Shown here in pieces: positions 45,587 to 53,823 of a DNA stretch of 64,000 nt. Position numbers and translations under genes: made by a program. The notes under the pieces were generated by a model. The model did not search any database, was not told the DNA's origin, and saw only the letters and a program-made list of their open reading frames with translations. This DNA comes from Micromonospora parva (lineage in GTDB: Bacteria; Actinomycetota; Actinomycetes; Mycobacteriales; Micromonosporaceae), in contig NZ_JNZS01000004.1 of NCBI RefSeq assembly GCF_000718515.1, positions 431,851-495,850 of the forward strand. Direction: 5' to 3'. Positions within the stretch are counted from its first letter, which is position 1; each line of letters opens with the position of its first letter.

Positions 45587-46345
45587 ATGCCCGGAGGCAG
45601 GCTCAGCCAGCAGGAACGCCAGCAGATCGCGTCCGGGCTGGCCGACAGCCTCCCCTACGCGGAGATCGCCCGGCGCCTCGACCGTCCCACCTCGACGATC
45701 ACGCGTGAGGTGATGCGCAACGGTGGCCCCACCGCCTACCGCGCCGACCTGGCGCACCGGGCCACCGAACGTCGCGCGCACCGGCGCAGCCCGTCCTCGT
45801 CGCGGGGGGCCGAGTCGGCACCCCAACCGCACGGGCGGGACGCCCGGGCCGTCGCCGAATACGAGGAGACGTTCACCACGGTCCTCATGACCTCGGGTCT
45901 GAACCGGATGGCGGCCCGGGTGCTGACCTGTCTGTACACCACCGACTCGGGCAGCCTCACCGCGTCCGAGCTCGCCCGGCACCTCCAGGTGAGCCCAGCG
46001 TCCATCTCCAAGGCGATCGCCTTCCTGGAGAGCCAGAGCCTCGTCCGGCGGCACCGCGACGAACGCCGCCGCGACCTCTACGTCGTCGACGACGAGCTCT
46101 TCTACCAGGCGACGATCGCCAGCGCCCGGGCCAACGACCAGCTCGTCGAGACCGCACGCCAGGGCGTCGCTGTTCTCGGTGCGCACACCCCCGCAGCAGC
46201 CAGGCTGGAGAACATCGCCCGCTTCCTCGACTTCATGAGCGAGAGCATCACCCGCGCCGCCGAACAGGCCCGCGAGGTCCTGCACACCAGACCGGCCACA
46301 GCCACGCCCCAGGATCAGAGCGGCCAGGCGGCGATCCGTTCGTAG
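45587..46345 (+). CDS. MarR/GbsR-type regulator with IS30-transposase-like N-terminal HTH
   Basis: 252 aa with two DNA-binding parts. Residues 1-65 match the HTH_38 domain at the start of IS30 transposases (RLSQQERQQIASGLADSLPY, EIARRLDRPTSTITREVMRN, AYRADLAHRATERRAHR). Residues ~85-190 are a winged MarR/GbsR domain (LARHLQVSPASISKAIAFLE, LVRRHRDERRRDLYVVDD). No transposase catalytic domain is present. It is divergent from the DUF4097-hydrolase operon and probably controls it and itself. ATG follows AAGGAGACAGCG. The 3' end overlaps the convergent thpR by 31 nt. Confidence 0.9.
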   Translation: MPGGRLSQQERQQIASGLADSLPYAEIARRLDRPTSTITREVMRNGGPTAYRADLAHRATERRAHRRSPSSSRGAESAPQPHGRDARAVAEYEETFTTVLMTSGLNRMAARVLTCLYTTDSGSLTASELARHLQVSPASISKAIAFLESQSLVRRHRDERRRDLYVVDDELFYQATIASARANDQLVETARQGVAVLGAHTPAAARLENIARFLDFMSESITRAAEQAREVLHTRPATATPQDQSGQAAIRS

Positions 46346-46893
46346 CGCGGCGGGGTGCCGAGGTGGCTGCGCACGAGTAGCAGCTCGAGCACCGGCCATG
46401 GTGGACCTCGATATCCGTCCAGGCTGGCCCGGTCGGCCTCGACGTCCGCCGGGGGCATCCGGTCGCCGGGCCGGGCGACGGTCAGGTGCGGGCGGAACGG
46501 CTTCTCGTCGTGCGGTAGCCGGGCGTTCCGCAGCCGCGACCGGACCAACCCCGCCAGGTCGTGCAGCGCCTGCATGTCTCCCCGCAGGTCCACCCAGAGC
46601 ACCGTGGACCGGCCCCGACCGAACCGGCCACCGCCACCGAGGCTCAACCGGGGTACGGCGTCGCGGCCGTCGCGGAACGACTCGGCGGCCAATCCGAGCG
46701 CGCTCTCCACCTCGACCAGCCGGTCGGACCCGACCTCGCCGAGGAACGCCAGGGTGAGGTGCAGATGGGCCGGATCGGCGAGCCGGACGTTGCTGCCGGC
46801 CGCAGCCGCCACGCCGACACGCAGCCGGGCAACCTGCGCGCCGAGGTGGTTGACCGCCTCGACGGACGGGTGGACCGCGACGAAGAGCCGCAA
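46315..46893 (-). CDS. thpR: RNA 2',3'-cyclic phosphodiesterase (LigT/2H family)
   Basis: 192 aa. Both catalytic H-x-T/S-x motifs are present: HLHLTLAFLGEV and FRPHLTVARPGD. Opens LRLFVAVHPS, typical of the family. It opens cyclic phosphates on RNA termini. The start appears to be TTG at 46893, 12 nt after the upstream stop, so it is likely translated by coupling. Its 3' end overlaps the convergent regulator gene. Confidence 0.9.
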   Translation of the reverse strand: MRLFVAVHPSVEAVNHLGAQVARLRVGVAAAAGSNVRLADPAHLHLTLAFLGEVGSDRLVEVESALGLAAESFRDGRDAVPRLSLGGGGRFGRGRSTVLWVDLRGDMQALHDLAGLVRSRLRNARLPHDEKPFRPHLTVARPGDRMPPADVEADRASLDGYRGPPWPVLELLLVRSHLGTPPRYERIAAWPL

Positions 46894-46905
46894 CCGCCGC
46901 GTCTC

Positions 46906-47415
46906 TCAGTGGTGCCGTTGCCGGTGCCCGGCCCGGGCCGCCGGCAGGGTCAGCCCGGCGGCGTGCAGCACGCCCTCGACCCGGACCCGCTCGATCTCCT
47001 GGTCGACGCCCTCCAGCTCGGCGAGGTGTTCGGCGACGCCGAGGGCACGACAGGCGCGGCGAACCCGGTCGTCGTACGCCTGCAGCAGCGCGCTGTGCCA
47101 GACCATCGACCGGCCCGCGCCACCGATCCGCTGACCGCCGAGCCGGCGCAGGTCGGCGGCGAGCTGCTCCAGCGGCCGGCGGTCATCGCTGTCGAACTCG
47201 CTGAGGTCGATGTCCCGGGTCAGCGCGTCGGCCTCGACGGCCCGGTCGAGGCGGGCGATGGTGCGTTTCTCCCGTCGGCGCTCACGCCACTCGGACCAGC
47301 CGCAGACCACCCGGTCGACGATCTCGTCGTAACAGAAGAGCAGGGCGAATGCCGCCGGCAAGGTGGCCACGGCGAGGAACGCCAGGGCCAGCATCAGCGC
47401 GCGTCCGACACCCAC
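46906..47415 (-). CDS. Membrane-anchored helical protein of unknown function
   Basis: 169 aa. One N-terminal membrane helix (5-27) followed by a basic stretch (SEWRERRREKRTIARLDR) and amphipathic helices (RRPLEQLAADLRRLGGQRIG; LLQAYDDRVRRACRALGVAE). Not recognised, but it resembles small actinobacterial proteins with this helix-basic layout. It is upstream of thpR by 12 nt. Start GTG, likely leaderless. Confidence 0.75.
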   Translation of the reverse strand: MGVGRALMLALAFLAVATLPAAFALLFCYDEIVDRVVCGWSEWRERRREKRTIARLDRAVEADALTRDIDLSEFDSDDRRPLEQLAADLRRLGGQRIGGAGRSMVWHSALLQAYDDRVRRACRALGVAEHLAELEGVDQEIERVRVEGVLHAAGLTLPAARAGHRQRHH

Positions 47416-47427
47416 GTATCGACGCTA
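47413..47427 (-). promoter_or_regulatory. Leaderless promoter: TAGCGT, 6 nt, GTG
   Basis: On the minus strand TAGCGT (47427-47422), CGATAC, then the GTG at 47415. It would drive the membrane-protein/thpR pair. Confidence 0.6.
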
Positions 47428-47520
47428 AGCCCCGACGTGCCACCCCGCCAGCGATTTGGCCGCATCCGCGCGATCCGCGCAACCAGACGCGGCCCGCCCA
47501 GCTCGGGCGCGCGGTAAACC

Positions 47521-48804
47521 TCAGCAGTCGGTGGAGGTGACGTAGAAGCGGGGCATCGGCAGCACCCGGAAGCGCAGCCGGGCACCGGAGTGGCGCAGCT
47601 GCCAGGTGAGGGCGATCAGCGCGGCGGCCAGCGAGATGAGCCCGCCCATCCAGATGCTGGCACCGGCACCGAAGTGCTCAGCGACCCAGCCGATCAGCGG
47701 CGCGCCGACCGGGTTGGTCCCCAGGAACACCAGCACCCACAGGGCCATCACCCGACCCCGGAAGGCCGCGTCCACACCCAACTGGACCCGCTGGTTGGCG
47801 GCCTGGGCGAAGAAGACCATGAAGAAGCCGGTCGGCACCAGCAGTGCCACGACCAGCCAGTACGTCCCGGCGAAGCCGACCAGGGTGCCGAAGCTGGCGC
47901 AGGCGACCGCCGCACCCAGCACCAGCCAGACCGACGGGCGGCTGCGCCGGCCGGTGCCGCTGAGCGCACCACCGAGCGCGCCGACGGCCAGGGCGGTGCT
48001 GAACAGGCCGAAGGACGCGGCCCCGGTGTGGAATACCGTCTTGGCCAGCGCGGCCAGGGTGAGCTGGAAGTTGAACAGCGACATGCCGATCACCGACATG
48101 ACCGCCATCGGCAGCAGCAGGTCGGGCCGGCGCCAGACGTACCGCAGCCCGTCGATCACCTTCGCGGACGCCCGCTCGTCGCGCGGCAGCAGGGCGTCGC
48201 GGTGCAGTTCGGCGGTCCGCATCCGGACCACGTTGACCAGCGGCGCGACCGAGCTGAGGGCGGTGAAGAGGAAAACCGGGCCCACGTCGAACGCGGCGAT
48301 GGCCAGGCCGGCGACGGCCGGGCCGACGATCCGGGCCGAGTTGAACACGGCGGCGTTGAGTGACAGCGCGTTGGGCAGCAGGGGCGTGCCGACCAGTTCG
48401 GAGACGAACGCCTGGCGGACCGGGGTCTCCACGGCGTTGGCGGTGCCGAGCAGCGCGGCGAACGCGAAGACGTGCCAGAGCTGCACCAGGTCGGTGAGGA
48501 CCAGCACTGACATGCCGAGGGCCAGCACGGTCCAGAAGGCGTTCGCGGCGAAGAGCAAGACCCGCTTGTCGTACCGGTCGGCGAGCCGGCCGGAGAAGAG
48601 CGTGAGCAGCAGCACCGGGGTGAACTGACACGCGGTGACCACGCCGAGCGCGGTCGCCGAGTTGTCGGACAGATCGAGGACGAGCCAGTCCTGGGCGATG
48701 AACATCATCCAGACGCCGATCAGCTTGATCAGCTGCCCGGATGCGAAGAGGCGGTAGTTGCGGACCTGTAGGGACTGGAACATCGTGCTCAGCTTCGCCT
48801 GCAC
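47521..48804 (-). CDS. MFS transporter under MarR control
   Basis: 427 aa, about twelve membrane helices. Start FQSLQVRNYRLFASGQLIKL, motif A LFSGRLADRYDKRVLLFAAN, later QAANQRVQLGVDAAFRGRVM; all typical of the MFS_3 (EntS-like) group of exporters. The GTG at 48804 lies 11 nt after GAGGAGG; an ATG 7 codons on is an alternative. It is 71 nt downstream of a MarR gene on the same strand, so drug- or metabolite-induced efflux is the likely role. Confidence 0.9.
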   Translation of the reverse strand: MQAKLSTMFQSLQVRNYRLFASGQLIKLIGVWMMFIAQDWLVLDLSDNSATALGVVTACQFTPVLLLTLFSGRLADRYDKRVLLFAANAFWTVLALGMSVLVLTDLVQLWHVFAFAALLGTANAVETPVRQAFVSELVGTPLLPNALSLNAAVFNSARIVGPAVAGLAIAAFDVGPVFLFTALSSVAPLVNVVRMRTAELHRDALLPRDERASAKVIDGLRYVWRRPDLLLPMAVMSVIGMSLFNFQLTLAALAKTVFHTGAASFGLFSTALAVGALGGALSGTGRRSRPSVWLVLGAAVACASFGTLVGFAGTYWLVVALLVPTGFFMVFFAQAANQRVQLGVDAAFRGRVMALWVLVFLGTNPVGAPLIGWVAEHFGAGASIWMGGLISLAAALIALTWQLRHSGARLRFRVLPMPRFYVTSTDC

Positions 48805-48875
48805 TCTTGGTGCGCCTCCTCGGACGTACGCGTCATCGACAGGTGACGGCACGGACCCGGTGGCGCGGGTGCGGC

Positions 48876-49325
48876 TCAGGCGCGAGCGAGCTGCTGAAGA
48901 ATCTCGGCGGCCCTCTGCAGGGTCTCCCGTTCGTCCTCGTCGAGTGCGGCCAGCCGGTGGGCCAACCACTCGTCGCGGGCCCGCTCGAACTGGTCGAGCA
49001 CGGCCTGCGCTCCTTCGGTCGCCGCGAGAATGACCTGCCGTCCGTCGGTCGGATGGGGTGTCCGCTGCACGAGGCCGCGGTCCTCCAACTTCCCGACGAT
49101 CTTGGTCATCGTCGGCGGCTGCACCCGCTCCACGTCGGCCAGCTCCCGGGGTGTCATCGCGCCCGCCAGCCGCAGGCTGGTGAGCGCGGAGACCTGGGTG
49201 ACCGTGAGGTCGCCGACCGGCCGGGCCTGTCGGACCCGCCGGTTGAGTCGGGTGATCGCATCACGCAGCTGGGGAGCCAGCTGCGCCGGTGGCACGCGTT
49301 TCGCCGTCACCGTCCGCTCCGTCAC
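48876..49325 (-). CDS. MarR-family transcriptional regulator
   Basis: 149 aa. Winged HTH in residues ~40-110: LTVTQVSALTSLRLAG, LADVERVQPPTMTKIVGKLE (recognition helix) and LVQRTPHPTDGRQVILAATE (wing, with the D-x-R). The GTG start lies right behind its -10 box, and a palindromic operator covers that box, so it should repress itself and the MFS gene downstream. Confidence 0.92.
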   Translation of the reverse strand: MTERTVTAKRVPPAQLAPQLRDAITRLNRRVRQARPVGDLTVTQVSALTSLRLAGAMTPRELADVERVQPPTMTKIVGKLEDRGLVQRTPHPTDGRQVILAATEGAQAVLDQFERARDEWLAHRLAALDEDERETLQRAAEILQQLARA

Positions 49326-49342
49326 AGTAGTTAGCTTAACTA
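49323..49342 (-). promoter_or_regulatory. Leaderless, autoregulated MarR promoter with operator TAGTTAGCTTAACTA
   Basis: On the minus strand TAAGCT (49338-49333) is followed by 7 nt and the GTG at 49325. A perfect dyad, TAGTTA-GCT-TAACTA (49328-49342), exactly covers the -10 box; further arms GTTAGC at 49330 and GCTAAC at 49352 extend the symmetry. Confidence 0.7.
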
Positions 49343-49400
49343 ATGAGCATGGCTAACGACATCCGTTATGACCAGGCTCACGAGGGGATTCAGATGGTAC

Positions 49401-49430
49401 GGGCGGGGAACCCTGATCGACTCCCCGCCC
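49401..49430 (-). terminator. Terminator of the purine permease gene
   Basis: Perfect 9-bp arms GGGCGGGGA and TCCCCGCCC with a 12-nt loop, 15 nt past the minus-strand stop. Confidence 0.6.
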
Positions 49431-49444
49431 GGACGCAGCTCGGC

Positions 49445-50923
49445 TCAGAGCACCAGGGACTCGATCGGCCCCCGCAGGAAGTACAGCACGAAGAGCGCGG
49501 CCACCCCGTACAGCAACGGGTGGATCTCCCGGGCCTTACCCCGCGCCAACTTGACCACGACGAAGGTGATCAGACCAGCGCCGATCCCGTTGGAGATCGA
49601 GTAGGTGAACGGCATCAGCACGATGGTGAGGAACGCCGGAATGGCGATCTCGTAGTCGGACCAGTCGATCGTCCGCACCGCGGTCATCATCAGGAAACCG
49701 ACCACCACCAGGGCCGTCGACGCCGCCTCGAACGGCACGATCACGACCAGCGGCGCCAGGAACATCGCGAGCAGGAAGAGCGCGCCGGTGACCAGGTTGG
49801 CCACGCCGGTCCGCGCACCCTCCGCGACACCGGCGGCACTCTCGATGTACGACGTGTTGCTGGAGGTGCTGGCCGCACCGCCGGCCGCCGCGGCGATCGA
49901 GTCGACAAGCAGGATCTCCTTGGCCTTCGGCGGAGTGCCCTGCTCGTCGAGCAGACCACCCTCCTGGCCAACCGCGACCATGGTGCCCATGGTGTCGAAG
50001 AAGTCCGTGATCAACAGCGTGAAGATGAACATCAGCACGACCAGCCAACCGGCCTTGCCCCACGAGTCCAGCACGTTGAACTTGCCGAGCAGCGACAGGT
50101 CCGGCAGGTCGACCACCGTCTTCGGCAGCTCCGGCACGTTCAACGACCAGCCCTTCGGATTGGGCTGACCGTTGACGAACGACGGGCCGATGTTGCCGAT
50201 CGCCTCCACGATCACCGCGAGCACCGTCGAGGCGAGGATGCCGATCAGGATCGCGCCCTTCACCCGCCGGACCACCAGCACCAGCGTGATCAGCAGACCG
50301 ACCACGAAGACCAGCATCGGCCAGCTCACCAGCTTGCCGCCGATGCCCAGGCCGACCGGGACGGTGGTGTTGGCGGCGTCCGGGATGCGCCGGACGAAGC
50401 CGGCGTCCACCAGACCGATGATGGTCAGGAACAGGCCGATGCCGACCCCGATCGCGGTCTTCATCTGGGTCGGGACCGAGCGGAAGACAGCGGTCCGCAG
50501 ACCGGTCAGCACCAGCACCGCGATGATCACACCCTCGATCACCACCAGGCCCATCGCGTCGGCCCAGGTCATCTCGGGGGCGATCTCGTACGCCACCAGG
50601 GCGTTGACGCCCAGACCGGCGGCGAGCGCCAGCGGGAACCGGCCGACCACACCCATCAGGATGGTCATCAGGCCGGCGACCAGCGCGGTCGCGGCTGCCA
50701 GTGCGGGGATCGGGAGGCTCTTGCCGTCACCGTCGACGGCGCCGCCCAGGATCAGCGGGTTGAGCACCACGATGTACGCCATCGTGAAGAAGGTCGCCAG
50801 GCCACCGCGTACCTCGCGGCTCAGCGTCGAGCCACGGGCGGAGATCTCGAAAAACCGGTCGAAACCGTTACGCGGATGAGCAGGGTTGGGAGGTGTGCCG
50901 TTCTCGGGCGGCGCTACGGCCAT
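49445..50923 (-). CDS. NCS2 purine permease, AzgA/PbuG type (hypoxanthine/guanine)
   Basis: 492 aa with about thirteen membrane segments. The AzgA-like start GGLATFFTMAYIVVLNPLIL, the TM8 region FIFTLLITDFFDTMGTMVAV and AAAGGAASTSSNTSYIESAA are diagnostic of the guanine/hypoxanthine branch rather than uracil or xanthine. It imports purines with protons. ATG at 50923 follows GAGGA. Divergent from the DUF2530 gene by 88 nt; I see no purine riboswitch. Confidence 0.92.
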   Translation of the reverse strand: MAVAPPENGTPPNPAHPRNGFDRFFEISARGSTLSREVRGGLATFFTMAYIVVLNPLILGGAVDGDGKSLPIPALAAATALVAGLMTILMGVVGRFPLALAAGLGVNALVAYEIAPEMTWADAMGLVVIEGVIIAVLVLTGLRTAVFRSVPTQMKTAIGVGIGLFLTIIGLVDAGFVRRIPDAANTTVPVGLGIGGKLVSWPMLVFVVGLLITLVLVVRRVKGAILIGILASTVLAVIVEAIGNIGPSFVNGQPNPKGWSLNVPELPKTVVDLPDLSLLGKFNVLDSWGKAGWLVVLMFIFTLLITDFFDTMGTMVAVGQEGGLLDEQGTPPKAKEILLVDSIAAAAGGAASTSSNTSYIESAAGVAEGARTGVANLVTGALFLLAMFLAPLVVIVPFEAASTALVVVGFLMMTAVRTIDWSDYEIAIPAFLTIVLMPFTYSISNGIGAGLITFVVVKLARGKAREIHPLLYGVAALFVLYFLRGPIESLVL

Positions 50924-50999
50924 CAGGTCCTCGCAGGTGATCTTCCGATTGTCGCGCGCATCGTCCCAGATCGTCGGTGGGCAGCGGAAGTACATCCCG

Positions 51000-51014
51000 T
51001 ACGCTTGCCGGGTG
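51000..51014 (+). promoter_or_regulatory. Leaderless promoter: TACGCT, 6 nt, GTG
   Basis: TACGCT (51000-51005), TGCCGG, then the GTG at 51012. Confidence 0.55.
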
Positions 51015-51257
51015 CCGAACGAGCAGCCACCGCGACCCGCACCACTGGACCCGCCGATGGTGCCGTTCGCGCTCGCCGGGTTGGTCGCGTGGGCGGTGGC
51101 CGGGCTGGTCCTGCTGATCTTCTTCCGGGGCTGGCTCACCGACAACGGTCACCAGAACTGGCTCTGGACCTGCCTCGCCGGCTTCCTCTGGGGTTTCCCG
51201 GGCCTCGCCGTGATGATGCGCCACGACGCCAACCGACGCCGCCGCCGCGCGAGGTGA
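51012..51257 (+). CDS. DUF2530-domain small membrane protein
   Basis: 81 aa. A Pro-rich N-terminus, two membrane helices (FALAGLVAWAVAGLVLLIFF and WLWTCLAGFLWGFPGLAVMM) and a basic tail (RHDANRRRRRAR). It matches DUF2530, a small actinobacterial family of unknown function that commonly lies beside the NCS2 permease and DUF3027 genes. The start is set by the leaderless promoter. Confidence 0.85.
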   Translation: MPNEQPPRPAPLDPPMVPFALAGLVAWAVAGLVLLIFFRGWLTDNGHQNWLWTCLAGFLWGFPGLAVMMRHDANRRRRRAR

Positions 51258-51264
51258 GCGGGGC

Positions 51265-51290
51265 ACCGCGCCGGAGCACTCCGGCGCGGT
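51265..51290. terminator. Bidirectional hairpin between DUF2530 and DUF3027 genes
   Basis: Perfect 12-bp arms ACCGCGCCGGAG and complement with the 2-nt spacer CA, exactly between two convergent stops. Confidence 0.75.
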
Positions 51291-51293
51291 CGA

Positions 51294-52133
51294 TCAGGAG
51301 TGCCCGTACGGCTCCGCCGGCTCGGCCGCCTCGACCGAGCCCGGGGCCCGGCTGACCGACATGGCCTCCACCGCGCTGTCGTCGTACACCGTGGGCAGCT
51401 CGTCGACAGCGGTCTCCGCCGCCTCGATCAACGTCTCGGAGTGGGCGCCGCAACCGTGATCGGCGCTCACCACCCGGCCGTCGTCGGGTGCGTAGAAGTT
51501 GCCGCACGCCCCGAAGGCCTGCCGCATCGCACCGGCCAACGGCAGGTAGAAACCGCAGGTGCCGCAGCGGGCGGCGGACGGGGCGGCGGTCGAGATGGCC
51601 GCGGCGGGGCCGTGGTCACCGTCGTACCAGCGCTGCGCCGTGTCGATGCGGCCCTCCCGGGAGAGCACGCGGGCGCGTCCGAGGCCCAACTCCCACGCCG
51701 TCTCCTCGACCGCCGGGTCGTCGGAGAGCAGGTAACCGGGGACCAGTCGGTCGTCGTCGGGTGAGGTCGGAAGCAGATCACCCGGGCCCAGGTCGCCCGG
51801 CTTGAGCCGCTCCTGCCAGGGCAGCCAGCCGGGCGCGAGCAGCGCGTCCGGGCCGGGCAGCAGGACCGTCTCGCAGATGGTCACCGTCTTGCTGCGCGGC
51901 ACCCGGGTGACGGTGACCGCCCAGCGCCAACCGCGGTAACCGGCGAGGCGGCATTCGAAGTAGTGGGTGACCAGCCGGTCGCCCTCGGCCACAACCTGCA
52001 GGTGATCGCCGACGTCGTCGGCGTCCACCTCGGTGATGCCAGCGCGAGCCACCTCGACGGCGGCGGCGCAGACCTGGTCGAGGCGGGCGGCACGGGTGGA
52101 GGCGGGCCTGGTCACCTCACCATTGTTCCCCAT
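51294..52133 (-). CDS. DUF3027-domain protein
   Basis: 279 aa. The conserved core is in the middle (GWRWAVTVTRVPRSKTVTIC, LLPTSPDDDRLVPGYLLSDD) and a Cys cluster follows (RCGTCGFYLPLAG, FGACGNFYAPDDGRVVSADH, GCGAHSE), suggestive of zinc binding. DUF3027 is an actinobacterial family of unknown role. Start ambiguous between the ATG at 52133 and a GTG at 52115. It diverges from the MFS-mqnB operon. Confidence 0.87.
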   Translation of the reverse strand: MGNNGEVTRPASTRAARLDQVCAAAVEVARAGITEVDADDVGDHLQVVAEGDRLVTHYFECRLAGYRGWRWAVTVTRVPRSKTVTICETVLLPGPDALLAPGWLPWQERLKPGDLGPGDLLPTSPDDDRLVPGYLLSDDPAVEETAWELGLGRARVLSREGRIDTAQRWYDGDHGPAAAISTAAPSAARCGTCGFYLPLAGAMRQAFGACGNFYAPDDGRVVSADHGCGAHSETLIEAAETAVDELPTVYDDSAVEAMSVSRAPGSVEAAEPAEPYGHS

Positions 52134-52221
52134 GCGCCTCGCAGGGGTGACAGGGACTCCCGGGGAACCTTTCCCAGCGGTGGTGCGGCGTACCCGGATC
52201 AGATGGGCGAGGATGGTGCAC

Positions 52222-53823
52222 ATGCCGTCGTACTCCCGCTCCGGGCGTTCCGTCCTCGGGCGGACCGTCGGCACCGGCATTCGCGCCGTCCGTCTGCTGC
52301 TGCGCGGTTCGGTGGGCAGCGGCCGCTGGGTGACCCGCCGGGCCGGTCGGGCCCGCGCCCGGGGTGCCGGCGGCGAGGTCGGCATGGTTCGCCTGTTCGA
52401 CCTGCACGCGCTCTCCTGCGCCGGTGACACCCTGATCGCCATCGGCCTGGCCGGCACGATCTTCTTCAACGTGCCGCTCGGCGAGGCCCGCAGCAAGGTC
52501 GCGCTCTACCTGCTGGTGACCATGGTTCCGTTCGCGATGCTCGCCCCGGTGGTGGGCCCGCTGCTGGATCATTTCCGACACGGCCGGCGGTACGCCCTGG
52601 CCGCGACGATGCTCGGCCGCGCCTTCCTCGCCTGGTTGATCTCCGACTACATCCACGGGTTCGGGCTCTATCCGGCCGCGTTCGGGGTGCTCGCGCTCTC
52701 CCGGGCGTACGGTGTGGCCCGCTCCGCGGCGGTGCCCCGGTTGTTGCCGGAGGGTCTCGGCCTGTCCCAGGTGGGCGCCCGGGCCAGCGTCTACGGCACT
52801 GTCGCGGGCGCGCTGGTAGCGCCGATCGGATTGGCCGCGTTCTGGTTCGGCCCGCAGTGGCCGCTACGGGTCGCGTCGGTGATCTTCCTGGTCGGCATGG
52901 TGATCTCGCTGCGGCTGCCACCGAAGGCCGACTCGGAGCCACCCGAGCGGGTCCCCCGGCCCCTGCGCGCGCTGGGCCGCCGCCGTGGTGACCGGCCACT
53001 GGGCCGGGGCCGACCGTCCGGTCGGCTGGTGATCGCCACCCTGATCGGCGCCGCGATGCTCCGCGCGCTCTACGGCTTCCTGCTGCTCTTCCTCGCCTTC
53101 GCGATCAAGAAGGGCGACCTGACCACAGTGGTGTTCGGCCGGGACCTGGGTGCCGAGTGGGCGCTGGGCGTCGTCGGCGGCGCGCTCGCGGTCGGCACCT
53201 TCCTGGCCACCGCCATCGGCACCCGTCTGCGGATTCACCGCCCGACCGCCATCCAGTCGAGCAGCATGATCATCGTGGCCGGCGTCGCGGTGCTCGCCGT
53301 GATCCAGTTCTCGCTGGTGATGGTCGCCCTGCTCTGCCTGGTCGCCGCTCTGGTCAGCGGGGTGGCGAAGCTGGCCGTGGACGCCTCGATCCAGGAGCGC
53401 ATCCCGGAACGGTTGCGGGCCAGTTCCTTCGCCCACTCCGAGACGGTGCTGATGCTCGCCTTCGTCGCCGGCGGCGGGCTCGGGCTGGTGCCGTTCGACG
53501 GTCGGATGGGCATCGCCGTCGCCGCCGGGGTCGGCGTACTGGCCGCGATCCGGGGGGTGCTGGCCGCCGCCCGGCTGCGCGGCGAGAAGCTGGCCGGCCG
53601 GCCGCTCGGCGACGACGAGCTGACCGAGGACGAGCCGGCGGACGAGCCCGGGGATTCGGCACCGACCTCACCGGCACCGGCCCAGACCAGCTCCCCGCAG
53701 TACGACGACCCGAGCCTCGCCCCGCCGGGCTACCACATCTACCGCCCGTCGTCGGCGGTCGGCGGCCCGGGTGGCGGGGCCGACGACGAGACCCGCCGGG
53801 AGTCCCCCGGCTCACTCTCGTGA
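52222..53823 (+). CDS. MFS-type membrane transporter
   Basis: 533 aa. An N-terminal basic region (1-55) precedes about eleven membrane helices (DLHALSCAGDTLIAIGLAGT, LYLLVTMVPFAMLAPVVGPL). A long acidic, Pro-rich C-terminal tail (TEDEPADEPGDSAPTSPA) ends the protein. Substrate unknown. ATG at 52222 is 8 nt after GAGGA. Its stop overlaps the start of mqnB (GTGA), a coupling that links it to menaquinone synthesis only by position. Confidence 0.85.
   Translation: MPSYSRSGRSVLGRTVGTGIRAVRLLLRGSVGSGRWVTRRAGRARARGAGGEVGMVRLFDLHALSCAGDTLIAIGLAGTIFFNVPLGEARSKVALYLLVTMVPFAMLAPVVGPLLDHFRHGRRYALAATMLGRAFLAWLISDYIHGFGLYPAAFGVLALSRAYGVARSAAVPRLLPEGLGLSQVGARASVYGTVAGALVAPIGLAAFWFGPQWPLRVASVIFLVGMVISLRLPPKADSEPPERVPRPLRALGRRRGDRPLGRGRPSGRLVIATLIGAAMLRALYGFLLLFLAFAIKKGDLTTVVFGRDLGAEWALGVVGGALAVGTFLATAIGTRLRIHRPTAIQSSSMIIVAGVAVLAVIQFSLVMVALLCLVAALVSGVAKLAVDASIQERIPERLRASSFAHSETVLMLAFVAGGGLGLVPFDGRMGIAVAAGVGVLAAIRGVLAAARLRGEKLAGRPLGDDELTEDEPADEPGDSAPTSPAPAQTSSPQYDDPSLAPPGYHIYRPSSAVGGPGGGADDETRRESPGSLS

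Noticed and set aside
45587..45780. IS30-like N-terminus considered as the remnant of an insertion sequence
   Set aside because: The frame is intact through a MarR domain, with no DDE domain, inverted ends or target duplication, so it is a regulator rather than a broken transposase.
50924..51011. Purine riboswitch before the NCS2 permease
   Set aside because: The 88-nt divergent interval is too short for an aptamer plus platform, and I see none of its conserved loop bases.
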